From Echria macrotheca (taxonomy: Eukaryota; Ascomycota; Sordariomycetes; Sordariales; Schizotheciaceae), in assembly GCA_030411725.1 (NCBI GenBank), contig MU839839.1, positions 682,001-746,000 of the forward strand: a stretch of 64,000 nt of DNA, read 5' to 3'. Below, piece after piece: positions 53,792-64,000 of the stretch. The notes below the pieces were generated by a model, which ran no database searches, was not told where the DNA came from, and saw only the letters and a program-made list of their open reading frames with translations. Numbering within the stretch: position 1 is the stretch's first letter; each line of letters opens with the position of its first letter. A program made the position numbers and the translations under genes.

Positions 53792-55101
53792 TCAGCTGCC
53801 CATCAGCCGGCGCATCATCAACACCTCGTGCTTCGTAACAAAAACCCCCAATCCGGCCGCGCCCTCGCTCTCGTCGCCCGTCCCATCGAGCACGTCTACC
53901 AGATCCCTCACCTTTGCACCCTCCCAGTCGCCATCACTGTTGGTCCAAAAGACACGCTTGATACCCACGCTGTGCATGTAACTTACACACCGATAACAGG
54001 GACGCGAGTCGACAGCAGACAGCAGATGACCGGTGTTTCTGACAGAGGCAGTGCTACGAGTGGGAGACGTCTTGCACAGTAGCTCATCGTGGAGAGAGCC
54101 TGTTGGTGTTGAGACCCGACCATCAGCGAGCGTATCCGAGACGGGCTTGCGTGGGTTAGCTGGGCTGCTATTAGAGAGGCGCGCGACGTAGACGTCAGCG
54201 CCCACCAGCTTCGGATGCTTCATGCGATCCGTGAGGCTACGCGCCGGATTGACGCGGCCCTTGGAGAGGAGGACGTGATTCTGCACGCGGGGCTACCCGG
54301 TGTCAACCACAAACCTACTGGCACAAACAAGAGGGGGTGATACAGACCTCCTTGGCCATTCCACCACGGCTGATGCTCTTATTTGGCGGCGTTCGCCCTG
54401 AAACGGAATGTCCATCCAACAAGCTCTTACCCTCGTCTCCCTTATTCTTCTTCCGACCATTCAGATTCTGATTCTGATTCTGATTGCGATTCGTATTGTT
54501 TTTCTTCCCAGGTGTCGCATCCAAATGCAGCGACTTCAAAACGCCACTCTTCGTCCACAGCCGCGCCGGTACGCCGTTGAACCTCCGACCCCATGGCCTC
54601 GAGGCAGACACGCTCGACGTAAGATTTGACGGCGTCGTTTCCGCCTCGTAGTCGTCGGGGTTTAGAGTTACGACCCGATAGTTTGAAGCACGGTTTAAAG
54701 TGCGACGCCGTGCTGGCCGCCAGCGTGCTCGACGCGGCGAGGGCCGAGTTGATGGCCATCATCTCCGAGTGCATGCTGAGGCACGTATTGGCGTGGCGGC
54801 CGCCCCCAGCGGAGACGCGCTCGAATGGTATAAAGGTTGCCGAGATGGAGGTACTGGTCGCTGGGTCGGGTCGCTTTGACTTTCGCTTGCGCTTGAACTC
54901 GACGACGGCGTCATCGAAGGGGAAGGCGGCCGTCGGGAGCTGGCCCGTCTTGAGCGAGCCTCCATCGAAACCACGGCGGTAGTCGTTGAAGCCCTGGCCA
55001 ATTACCTTGCCGCCCTTGACGACGATGGAGCCGTGGCGGAAGTGGAGGGGCGACTGGGCCGCCTGCTCCAGGCACAGATTCAGGTACTGGTCGTTCTTCA
55101 T
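53792..55101 (-). CDS. Cytidine/dCMP deaminase-like protein
   Basis: Start ATG 55101 (MKNDQYLNLCLEQAAQSPLH). Zinc-site motifs are MHSEMMAINSAL (His and catalytic Glu) and RPCYRCVSYMHSVGIKRVFW (PCxxC) in the last exon, 54280-53792. The intron before that exon is 54347-54281 (GTCTGT...TGCAG). Between about 54600 and 54440 the frame must shift by one; an intron there is likely but I could not fix its ends because of a GATTCT hexamer repeat (SESESE coding). The inserted region between the two zinc motifs is long (about 200 residues) and poorly conserved, as in fungal homologues. Substrate is unknown: free nucleotides or tRNA are the usual options. Confidence 0.8.
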
Positions 55102-56359
55102 TGTGGCGGAAAATGTCGATTGCGAAAAACTGCTGTTTTTTGCTTGGTAGTTGAAGTGGGCGATTTTCGCGTTTGGGATCAATGGGTTCTGTATGTGACT
55201 GCTGTTGGTGGTGAAGCAGTAGAGGCCATGACGCAGCCGAATTGACGTTTGGCGGTCGAGTCACTGGACTGGCCGCACAGACCACAGGGCTCGCTAAACG
55301 GACTGTGCAAGTAAACAAAAAGAGGCCAAGCTTATTTCATGAGATCTCTATTTTATGTATAAACAAGCATTCTCAAATTCATCGGGGTAGAAGTATGCTG
55401 CATCATTAGAACCCCCAGCATCCTTCGCTTCTACATGTTGGCTTTTCGAGCGTCCAGAGCTGCTCTTGTCACGTAGAACGACGGAAACTTTGTCTTGTGC
55501 AATGGCGGAAATATAACTTGGGGGGATCTATCTGGTTTATTCAGAACTTGAGTGACAATATGGTCTCTGCTGAGGACGTAAGGTCGACATTGGGTTTTAT
55601 AGAAAATTGAGTAGCGAAAATCTCGAAGTCGAACTCATTTACGGTTTGTTACATACTCCAAGCCCTTCTAAAATAATTGGTCTAAATACCAAGGAGAATT
55701 GCCCAACGCAGCAACCAGGAAGTCAAGATATTCCACACGATTTTGTGTAGCTATGTCAACTACATCGCTCTTCCATCATTGCTCATGAATCAGGAGGCGA
55801 ACGCGTCTCCAGTACGTAGGTACATGTACATACATGTACCTTAGGTAGGAAGGAAGGTATGCCACCTGAGTGTGTTACCTCTCTGGGTGCGCCAGGTAAT
55901 GTCAATTAAGATATGTTTAGGAGCGCATTTGGGTGGGAACCCAGAGGAGTGAATAAAGATCGATGTTTCGGTTTCGAGGAGAGAGGGGGTTCTGGCCAGC
56001 TAGATACCTACAGATACTGGACATTCTAATCCATTCCTATTACTCAACGTTGTGAAATGCCTTCCCAAATGAAGGGAGAGGTAAGGATGAGTACTGGCAT
56101 TGCAGGAGGTATCACTGCAACGACTTGTCATTGACGACCCATGTCATTTACCAGGGAAGGAAGGAACTAAAGGAATTACTGCGTCAACGACCAAAGCAGC
56201 ATCTCGAACAGCGTGACAAGAAAATTTCGGGTGACTGCCAACTGAGATCCTCTGATGAACTCGATGAAGCGAAAGTGGAAAAGTGATGACAATGCCGGCA
56301 TGTGACTTTGGGATAACTCCAGTGCACACCGACATATTCCGTACCGAGAACGACTCACC
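55102..56359. other. 1.25-kb intergenic region, no gene seen
   Basis: AT-richer than the genes. A palindromic TAGGTACATGTACATACATGTACCTTAGG block lies at about 55817-55847. No ORF with conserved features. Confidence 0.5.
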
Positions 56360-56495
56360 TGTTTGGCTGGGAAGGAGAATCCTGGGCAGGATAGCAAGAA
56401 CACCCTGACCCCACCACCTGTATTTAGCCAGTCCTCGGGGCTCATCCTCTCTTCCACCAAATCAAGCATCCTTATCCAGTCTTTCACACCCAATC
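56360..56495 (+). repeat. Degenerate dispersed segment, copy 2
   Basis: Second copy of the segment at 37598-37735; it ends at the stop codon of the Zn2Cys6 gene. Shared blocks include GGCTGGGAAGGAG, TGTATTTAGC and CAAGCATCCTTA-like cores. Confidence 0.7.
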
Positions 56496-56497
56496 GG

Positions 56498-58119
56498 TCA
56501 ATAGCCAACCCACTCAACATCAACATTCCACCCCCCATCCACCCCATTCAACATCCGCTGATACTCAATCCTCACCCTCCTCCCCTCCCGATCCACATTC
56601 ACCCCCTCCCCATGAATCCTCCAAAACTCGGGTACATCCTCACACCTCAACTCCCTTTCTCCACCCCCCAAAGTCCCCTTCACCAGCCCCTCCTCAATCT
56701 CAATAGTCCTCTGCACAACACAAGCCTGCACCTCCGACACCCACACGCCCTCGCGCGAACACCGCCTCAGCAGTCCCAGCGCCGCACGCCGCAGCGCGCC
56801 GTCTCGACATCGCAGCGCGGCCCAGTACAGGGGAAATATAATCCCCGTTTCGGCCGAGAATGTTATGCCGTTATTGTTGTTTCCGAGTAGTAATCGACCC
56901 GCGAGCTGCACGACCTCGACGAAAAGCCCGTAAAACTGGTCGTACAGCGTCTCCTCGGCGTGGAGGGCGCCGTGGAGCATGGTGAGAATGGTGTAGTAGT
57001 GTATCCTGAGCAGGATTGCCGACGGAGGAGAGTCTGTGGTGTGGATGTGGAGGAGTGGGTTCCTCGCACACCACCAGCTCTCGAGGCGGGCGATGAGTTG
57101 TTGTTGGGTGTGCAGGATGTCGAGGGGTATATCCCCCGGCGTTTCGTAGCGGTAGTTCGTGGCTGTGGCGCGGCGGAAGTGGGAGACGTGTGCCATTAGG
57201 GTGTTTAGTTCGTTCGCGATGTCTTCCAGGTCCGATGTGGATGATGATGGGTGCAATATGGGGGGGATGGGCGGAAGGGACAGTCGTGGGGGGCGGCGGA
57301 TGGTGTAAATGGACGCCTCGACGTCGAGCCGCGAGATGAGCGGCCTCAGCTCTTCCTCTAGATCCGTCACGAGCATTTCCTGTCCTTCTTTGGCTGCGTC
57401 GGATTCGTTGAGGAGTTGGATGATGGACTCGAGATGGACCAGGGCCCGCTCGTCGTGGCCCCTGAGCACCTCGATGATGCAGAACAGCGTCCCGCAGACC
57501 AGGGAAACAAGTCGACGGTGGGGCTTGTCCACCTTTTCGATGTCCCGGATGAGATGGCGCAGCGCTTTCGCGTATAACTGGTCTGCGTCGTTTTGCCTCT
57601 TGTTGACGAGGGTGACATCCTCCTTGAAGTGCCGGTGCAGACTGGCTGCGGCGATCAGGGCCGATCGGACGGCGACGAACTGGGTGCTCGCACAGAGGAG
57701 TGACTTGCTCCAGAAGGAACGGCCGAAGAACCGCGAGAACTCGGGGGCCGAGACGGTGCGGAAGAAATCGAACGAGAGACAGGCGGTGTCGTCACTCATT
57801 TGGAAACCATGAGTCGGAAGCAGTTGAGTGGTTGATGTTAATGACACCAAGGACGAAGATGGAGGATCGGGGCCAGTCACGACGGTCCAGGATCGTGTTG
57901 TCTGTGTCGGCTCGTAGCCGTCACAGGTCCGACCGGTGGTGGTGCATCGATTACAGGCCGGTTTGTTCTCGTCGCATTTGACGCGGCGGATTCTTGATCG
58001 TTATGAAAACGAGTCGCTTGTTGTTTTCGGGGAACTCACTTGCAAGTGCGGCATCCCGACCTCGATTTTGAGTGTGCTGAGCGCAATCGTATTGGGATAG
58101 CTGTTTGTCGGTTAGACAT
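56498..58119 (-). CDS. Zn2Cys6 transcription factor with fungal TF domain, 524 aa
   Basis: Exons 58119-58040 and 57992-56498 (1,575 nt). The 47-nt intron splits the zinc cluster: the first exon ends with GCRTCK and the second begins IRRVKCDENKPACNRC, then TTTGRTCDGY, giving the six cysteines in CX2CX6CX5-6CX2CX6C spacing. The rest is the fungal-specific (Fungal_trans_2-like) regulatory region, with FRTVSAPEFSRFFGRSFWSK and RSALIAAASLHRHF. The short N-terminus before the cluster is basic. Target genes are unknown; the nearest metabolic gene is the divergent-side RTA1-like gene. Confidence 0.88.
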
Positions 58120-58643
58120 GGCGGATGTCTGTCAAACTGAGTGCTACACGCAAGTGGTAGACTAGGTAGTAGTGAAATGTGATCAGGACGTGGATGGTGA
58201 AGGCCTGTTGAGAACAAACCAAGCTTGTCCACGAATCTCATAGTATATGAGGTTGAACGATCAATGTGCCCCCTGTATTTCAGGGGCTTGTCATTATATC
58301 TGGTCAAGCTTGGGGGCTGAGTAGTTGCATGACGCGTCAGCACAGCTGTCCAATGAGTCCAATGATAATGAGCCAGGGCCCATTCCATAGGAGGCTACTA
58401 CCCTTGCAGATCTCATGCGATTTTACGACTTCCGTCGTACCCTCTCGTCAATTATGGAACATGGAACATCTGAAGACGTTCTGGGCAAGACATCTCCCTG
58501 TTAACCCATACGCCGTATTCTGTCTGTATAGGCTCTATCTGAAGCAAGTGCGAAATTATTCTGTGTCCAATTGTCCATGTTACTAGGTCATCATGAAAAC
58601 CCAATCGGCGAGATGTTGTATCCTCAGGTAAATGGCTAGCCGT
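58120..58643. other. Intergenic region, no gene seen
   Basis: Promoter of the Zn2Cys6 gene and 3' flank of the RTA1-like gene. Confidence 0.4.
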
Positions 58644-59768
58644 CTAGCTGGACTCTCCCTGCTCGCCTTCCTTGATTTTAACAGCCCGGAGCCTAAAGTT
58701 GGCCTGACCATACTCCCGCCCGAAGCAGACTCCCGGATGACCTGCCGTCAAGAGAATCACACACAGCGAAACCATGGCACCCTCGAGAATCATGTAATCC
58801 ACCTCGTTACCCCAAATAGGCCCCTTGAACCCGTCGAGAAGCTCAGCGACACGAAACGAGCAGCGGATGATCATGGCGACCGTTGCAATCGAGAGTGCTT
58901 GTAAAGGTTAGTTACCGACTGATTCTCGGGCAAGGTACGGGACATCAACAAATGCGACTTACACCAGAGAAAGAAGCGAAACAAACCTCGACCGCGAATC
59001 GAGGCAAAACGTGGATCAAGCTGATCAGGGTGTCGCCGACACGACAGGGCAAAGAACCCACAGAGGGCGACAAAGACGAGCAGGCTGGCGACCTGGAACG
59101 ACAAGCCGGTTTGCATGAGTCGGAGTCCGATGCGGGCAAAGTCTGCGTCGTCAGCGATGCTAACGATGGCGCCGCCGCCAGCCTGGAAGAGGAGCGATAT
59201 AAAATCGCTTTTGGAAGTCAGATGATGATCGAAAGCAGAGCAGCAAAGCGGAAGGGGACATGTCTCATACCAAGTAGCAAAGAGTATGGTATACGTTCGC
59301 GGCCTGAAATATGATAGCGACTCGCCGTAGACAACGACAATGCGCGCAAGTGATAGGTAGATGGCCGCGGTGAAGAAGACGGAGCCGAGAGTCACGCAGA
59401 TCAGATACCTGTCGTCGGCGTGAATCAGCCGCCATCTACCTAGGAAGCTGTGGCGACATGTCGATAACTTACAAGAGAAAAGGGTCTTTGAGAAAGGGGT
59501 TGACGTGCATCTTCAGCCTGCCGATGTATCCCAGCACCTCGAGAAGACAGCCGACGGCCATGCAGGCCATGTATCCCCAAGTGCGGCGCCAGACGCCCAG
59601 AATGAGGTTGACCAGCAGCGCGGCCCCGAAGAGGGCGAGAAAGAAGGCGTTCCCGTCGAGGTTAGGGATGTACGGGACCTGGGCAATCTCAATGGGGCAA
59701 AGCTCCAGGGTGCATTCCGAGTACGGAATCGTGATGAGCGGAAGGTCTGCTGTGGTGGTGGTCGACAT
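58644..59768 (-). CDS. RTA1-like seven-transmembrane protein, 310 aa
   Basis: Exons 59768-59473, 59408-59271, 59207-58963 and 58897-58644 (933 nt). RTA1 hallmarks: EIAQVPYIPNLDGNAFFLAL at the first membrane helix, GYIGRL, the third helix CVTLGSVFFTAAIYLSLARI, CDFISLLFQAGGGAIVS across a splice join, and IRCSFRVAELLDGFKG. Family members (Rta1, Rsb1, Pug1) are involved in resistance to lipids, azoles or sphingoid bases and in lipid translocation. The N-terminus carries four cysteines/acidic residues (YSECTLELCPIE). No close partner gene is evident. Confidence 0.92.
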
Positions 59769-60510
59769 GCTGGCGGCAGACGTCCTGCGCGGGTAGAGCC
59801 GGTGTTATGAGCGTATCGGTGATGCAGGAAGTGACGATGATGGCAGAAAACACTGTTGACCATGGCGAGGCGCGTCAACGGGTCTGTTATACTACTGCAC
59901 CGACTCGTATTAGACTTCCGCTCTTGTTCGAGACGTGAGCTGCCGCGTACCTGGTTACGTTTCAGTGTCTGCGCTGGGCAACACAGCCGCGGAAACCCCA
60001 TGGAGATGGCTGGATCTTCTGCGTGCCCCTGGTATCGATTCTCCAGACACCGTTAACCGTGTGCGTGGCTGTTGTTCAAACTTCTTCCCAATTCGGTAAT
60101 TGGGTACGATCTGGCCAATCAGGCGCCACGTCCATCCTCCAGGGGGAAGCAAGGCCGAGAGCATCCAATACATGCCAAAGGTGCCTCTCTTTTTATTGGC
60201 TCATTCCATTATGACGTTCTCTCCCTCGGATGTGCTTTCCTCGAGCCCAATCAGCGATCAAGCAGTATCGAAACTGCCCGCATCACAAACATGGAAGGTG
60301 GCCGAGGCTGCCTTGACACTACCAACTCTCCTCAGGGACCATGGCCAGAACGAAGTGGATGTTTGGGAAAGAACTGACGCATGGAGTCGCAGGTGCTGCA
60401 CTTTCTACCAAGTGAATGAAATATAAAAGGACCACCCCAACTCACCCCAGCAGTGTTCCAGGTTCATATCGCATCATCAACAAACATCGCATCATCAAGC
60501 AAGTAGCGAC
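59769..60510. other. Divergent promoter region, no gene seen
   Basis: Between the outward-facing RTA1-like and MYND genes. Short frames only. Confidence 0.4.
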
Positions 60511-62196
60511 ATGGGACTCTTCCCCAAGACATGCGCGCTTCCGAACTGCGCCACGACGTCCAACCTGAGCCTTTGCAATCGATGCCGCGCCGTTTCTTAT
60601 TGCGGTCCACATCACTCGATAGCCCATAACGATGAGCACAGGGACGTGTGCAACACGATAGGCCTCAAGTCTCTTGAGGTGCAGAAACAACTCCAATTGG
60701 TCCAATTGGTACTCGACGAGTTAAAAACTGCAGCATGGAAGCCGAAGTTAACCGGGCCTGGAGACTACACGAAAGCCGTTCTCGATCTTGTCGACTCACT
60801 CCTTACCATAAATACGGCCGAGTCGGTCACGGGCGCGCTCGAAAACTTGCACGTTATGTTCAGGTATTGCACCAACGACGTTAAAGAGGGACTGGACTTG
60901 CTTCCTCTTCTCATGCTGCGGCTCGGCCAGGAAGCCGAGTGTTTTGTCTTTCTCTACTGGCTAACTTCTTGGCGGGCTCACCGTCCGATAAAAAACCCGA
61001 GGTCTTTGTTGAACAGATATCGCAACAGGGAGCCGATGTACAAACCTGCGATGATCAGAAACACCGGGATCGTATTGCCCGACCATCTCACCCAGCATCT
61101 CACTTTTCCTCAGCTGGTTACTCTCGCCCTTTTTGCAACCCGTGTGGGTTTGGACCGCAGAGCCCTCAAGAACCAAGTGCCGCTGGAGGGGTGGGGAGCC
61201 AGACTGATTGACGAGGAGATTGTGGATAACTGGATTGCGTACTGTCAAATGGTGCAAATGAAGAATCCCCGTTTCTGGCCAATGCTCGTCGATGAGAACG
61301 AAGCTCGGCACCTTACCCCGCCCGGCCAGGATTCTGATTCAGATTTGCTTGATCAGGCCCTGGCGACCCTCGCTGTGTGCAAAAATGCTTGGACGGATAG
61401 GGACGAATTTATTCCAATGATCAAAGCCCATATGCACAAGTTTCTCGAGACGATGCCCCCCCGGGCAAAGGAGACGGAGACGGAGACGATGAAGTCGGTG
61501 ACGCTTCACAACCCCAAGGCGCAACTGAGGTTAGCCACAGGAGCAACAGGAGCAGCATTCCCGCAGCGTTTCGATACTCCACCGTGGGTTGGCGATCCAG
61601 AGGATATTTTTTGTCTCGACCAAGATCGCCGAGTCGATCATCAGGGCGGCCCAAGCCGATTTCGGCACGTGGTGGACTCAGACACGCTTCTGATGATTAC
61701 CAGTGGTAGAGCTCCGTCCCCCGGATCGGCGGGCTGGGCTGTAAATTTCGGGCCGGAGAGGATCGCCTCCGGGGTATTGAAGTGTGCCGGAACCTTTGGA
61801 ACTCCGTCGCCTTCGGATGACAGAGCTAGCGTCCGAGCAATGGTAGCGGCGCTTCGCCTGAAGGACTGGTCAGACGAATGCCGCCAACTCATTATCGCTC
61901 CTATCACAAGCGGTGACCAGACGTTTATTCACAAATTTCTGGCCCAAGGCCAGTCCTGGATACGCGACATGTGGTTCATGGAAGATCGGGTTACTCGGGT
62001 TCCGGATTCAGACCTTTGGTCCGCTTTTGTAGGCGAGGTGGAAGCGTTGGGCGAAAGGGGTGTCACTGTCGCCATCTGGCCGATCCAACACACAGGAACT
62101 CAAACCTTCACCAACGCTGTCTACACCGAAGCCGGCGAAAAAGCCAAAAGGCAACTGATTAAGCAGTTCATCGAGGTGAAATTAGTCCTGGAGTAG
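60511..62196 (+). CDS. MYND zinc finger fused to degenerate RNase H-like domain, 561 aa
   Basis: Single exon. The MYND finger is residues 8-47: Cys8, Cys13, Cys22, Cys25, Cys31, His35 (in place of the usual Cys), His43, Cys47. A helical middle region follows (about 50-380). Residues about 386-555 have the pattern of fungal RNase H folds: DTLLMITSGRAPSPGSAGWA, ASVRAMVAALRLKDWSDECR, RQLIIAPITSGDQTFIHK, DLWSAFVGEVEAL and VTVAIWPIQ. The acidic residues that would bind Mg2+ are replaced: TDG by TSG, the RAEL glutamate by Ser, and the ATDS aspartate by a PIT stretch. So the fold is likely retained and the nuclease activity lost. MYND fingers bind proline-rich peptides; a binding or scaffold role is inferred. 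Confidence 0.75.
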   Translation: MGLFPKTCALPNCATTSNLSLCNRCRAVSYCGPHHSIAHNDEHRDVCNTIGLKSLEVQKQLQLVQLVLDELKTAAWKPKLTGPGDYTKAVLDLVDSLLTINTAESVTGALENLHVMFRYCTNDVKEGLDLLPLLMLRLGQEAECFVFLYWLTSWRAHRPIKNPRSLLNRYRNREPMYKPAMIRNTGIVLPDHLTQHLTFPQLVTLALFATRVGLDRRALKNQVPLEGWGARLIDEEIVDNWIAYCQMVQMKNPRFWPMLVDENEARHLTPPGQDSDSDLLDQALATLAVCKNAWTDRDEFIPMIKAHMHKFLETMPPRAKETETETMKSVTLHNPKAQLRLATGATGAAFPQRFDTPPWVGDPEDIFCLDQDRRVDHQGGPSRFRHVVDSDTLLMITSGRAPSPGSAGWAVNFGPERIASGVLKCAGTFGTPSPSDDRASVRAMVAALRLKDWSDECRQLIIAPITSGDQTFIHKFLAQGQSWIRDMWFMEDRVTRVPDSDLWSAFVGEVEALGERGVTVAIWPIQHTGTQTFTNAVYTEAGEKAKRQLIKQFIEVKLVLE

Positions 62197-62895
62197 CGGT
62201 ACCTCGTAGTCCAACACGACAGCGACTTTTATGGTATGGATAGAGCATGGGGTCGTCAAAAGATAGCGTTTTGTTTTGTTGACGTAGCGAGCTCAATTCT
62301 GGATTGTCCACTTATTTATGGTGTATTGATCCCTTGTCGAGATGCATTGTGCCTTGCTTAGTTTTGGAGTATAAATTAGAGTTCCTTTTGCGCCTCAAGA
62401 GACTTGAGGCCCTATCCTGTTGCACACGTGCTAGGTGTCTCGGTTCATTTTGCAGGTGCACCAATGTCTTGTCTGGGTGCTTGTGGTTTCGATATATGAA
62501 GGTGCTGCTAGGTAAGGTACCTAACCTGAGTCTGATCTCTTTGCTGCATGAACGAACACTTGGGTACATACATACAATATAAATACCGTGACATTGATTT
62601 GATCGAGACGGCGTTTTATGAGCACGAGAAGCTTTCATTTGAAATGTGAATGTTTGTATTACAAACGCTAAGGGGTATTGTACCTTGGTTAGATAATGCC
62701 CTTGGTACCTACACACACATCGAAAGTGAGAGAATAGGAAGATGAGGATATATAATCTACCTAACTTCCCAAACCAGACAAGATGAGCTAGATCTCTTGG
62801 CACAAGACTTGGCATGTCTATAGACTAAACCCGAGGGAGGGTACCTTACCTTAGACTTAGATATTTGTACATGTAGGCTCGAAGTGCCCACTAGG
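62197..62895. other. Intergenic region rich in TACCTA/TAGGTA motifs
   Basis: Contains GGTAAGGTACCTAACC (62512-62527), GGTACCTAC (62704-62712) and GGTACCTTACCTTAG (62840-62854). No gene seen. Confidence 0.45.
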
Positions 62896-63052
62896 CGTCT
62901 GTGGCATACGTCTGGTTCTACATTATCACCATCAACATTACCACGTTCATCAACGCCATCGTCCCCTGGGCTCAGTGCATACCGCTAAGCAAGACGTGGA
63001 ATCCCACGGAGGACGGGTGGTGTTGGACGCCAGGGTTGGGAGTAAGATCTGG
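62896..63052 (+). pseudogene. Relic of a fungal rhodopsin-like / PTH11-type integral membrane protein exon
   Basis: A short open stretch reads VWFYIITINITTFINAIVPW, then AQCIPLSKTWNPTEDGWCW. This matches the pattern of the fungal rhodopsin-domain family in which a membrane helix is followed by a QCxPxxxxWxP...CW loop. Nothing similar to the remaining helices is found on either side, and no start codon or long exon flanks it, so it appears to be a truncated remnant. GTAAGA follows the CW loop and may be a surviving splice donor. Confidence 0.6.
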
Positions 63053-63340
63053 ATCGCAATGGGAGAGTAACAACCGCTGGCATTATTAGGTAGGTAGGTA
63101 CTCAAGCCTCCATCGTCTCCTTGGAACAAATCGATGAGCTGCTAAGATTGCCTGTATAGCCCTATGTAACGAAACCCATGTGACCCCCTATCGCATCTCG
63201 TCCCTGACGCAAGCAAATAATAAACGTGGGCCTTACTCCTCCAAGGAGTTTGCAGCGCCCGGCCCGCCAGATTATATCGTACTGTACATCGTAAATTGTT
63301 AATATGGGACACTGCTTGACTCCGAAGTCGGACTCACATC
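63053..63340. other. Intergenic; TAGGTAGGTAGGTA motif
   Basis: TTAGGTAGGTAGGTAC at 63086-63101; otherwise nothing recognised. Confidence 0.4.
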
Positions 63341-63783
63341 TTACAGTAGTCCGATGGTAACGTCCCCCTTGACTCTCGCATAGATTTCAACCTATAATGA
63401 AGAGATTACATTAACCCGATTGTTACATCGCCTTTGACCCGGGCATAGAGTTCTACCTCCACCTCGAGGTCCAGCTCAATTTTGATCTTCAGACTGCTGT
63501 CCTTCTCGCCCACTTTCGCCGGCCGGTCCTTGATCCGGGACTGGTGGACCGGGACAATTCTCCTGCCGCCCCTTGTTGAGATCCGGGGCGGTGGTGAATA
63601 TTCATCACTCTCATATTCCTCCTCTCTGGTCGCCTTCTGCTGCCTCGCCAGGCTCTTTTGTTTGCGGCCGACTGCTTTGTTGTTGATGGAAGCAGCCTCG
63701 GACTGGGGCAGCTCGTCGTCGGTGGCGTCGACGTACTCTTGCTGGTCTCTGCGGATGTCATCATTAGCCTCGCGCCCTGGCAT
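63341..63783 (-). CDS. Small conserved fungal protein with tandemly duplicated terminal exon, 125 aa
   Basis: From ATG 63783 (MPGREANDD) the unspliced frame stops at 63406, ending VELYARVKGDVTIGLM (125 aa). Immediately beyond, after TTATAG, a second copy reads VEIYARVKGDVTIGLL and stops at 63341. If the 65-nt stretch 63456-63392 (GTAGAA...TTATAG) is removed as an intron, the protein is again exactly 125 aa with nearly the same C-terminus. The N-terminal half is acidic and Gln/Glu-rich, the middle basic, and the end (IKIELDLEVEVELYARVKGD) has the alternating hydrophobic pattern of a beta hairpin seen in many uncharacterised Sordariomycete proteins. Function unknown. Confidence 0.75.
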
Positions 63784-64000
63784 TGTTGCGAGCTGAGGAG
63801 AGAGGCAAGATTGTGAGAGGGGCCTACACTTGTTGAGACATGATGGATATAGGTAGATCGATCGATGATGGAAAGGTTGAGATGGATGGATCGGATCGGC
63901 GAGGATGCTGTTGGGGATTGATGGGTCGGTGAGGATAGGTACTGTGGAGAGTTGGGACAGCGATATGTTCAGCAATGGGTGAAATATGGACGGAACGCTT

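Noticed and set aside
1..64000. CRISPR arrays, rRNA genes, full-length transposons with transposase or reverse transcriptase
   Set aside because: None seen on either strand; the only mobile sequence is the non-autonomous element at 46.2-46.8 kb.

Overview
The window comes from the nuclear genome of a filamentous ascomycete, most likely a Sordariomycete. The evidence is GC-rich coding DNA, introns of roughly 45-75 bases with CTAAC-type branch points and GT..AG ends, a tRNA-Leu with an intron, and fungal-specific families (HET, RTA1, Zn2Cys6, fungal N-terminal STAND-like domain, mitofilin/Mic60, Rab5/Vps21). Gene models were assembled by eye from splice signals and reading-frame continuity. In almost every multi-exon model the summed exon length is an exact multiple of three, which supports the joins.

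Layout. 1-9.3 kb looks accessory: a STAND-like N-terminal domain joined to a very long TPR array (runs off the left edge), an uncharacterised coiled-coil protein, and, divergently, an HSPA12-like Hsp70 with a disordered tail. 10-36.9 kb is mostly conserved housekeeping: kinesin-5, a PHAF1/UPF0183 protein, a FAX/metaxin-like GST, a 1,241-aa membrane-anchored disordered protein resembling Mtc4, Sac1 phosphoinositide phosphatase, Rab5/Vps21, Mic60, two convergent folylpolyglutamate synthase paralogues, tRNA-Leu(CAG) and xylitol dehydrogenase. 37-64 kb mixes accessory and metabolic genes: a HET-domain gene with an apparent 5' frameshift, beta-mannosidase, a Rab4-like GTPase with an insertion, a 598-bp MITE directly upstream of an SDR gene, a D-2-hydroxyacid dehydrogenase, a Pho-4 type phosphate permease, a cytidine-deaminase-like protein, a Zn2Cys6 regulator, an RTA1-like membrane protein, a MYND finger fused to a degenerate RNase H fold, a relic of a rhodopsin-like membrane protein, and a small acidic/basic protein whose last exon is tandemly duplicated.

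Working together. Sac1, Rab5, Rab4-like and the PHAF1 protein all act in endomembrane traffic or lipid identity but are not obviously co-regulated. The two folate genes share a step. The STAND-like, Hsp70-like and HET genes are candidates for non-self recognition. The most distinctive items are the MYND/RNase H-fold pseudo-enzyme (60.5-62.2 kb), the self-mimicking duplicated terminal exon (63.3-63.8 kb), the MITE with 8-bp target duplication (46.2-46.8 kb), and a roughly 130-bp segment shared between the HET locus and the Zn2Cys6 locus.
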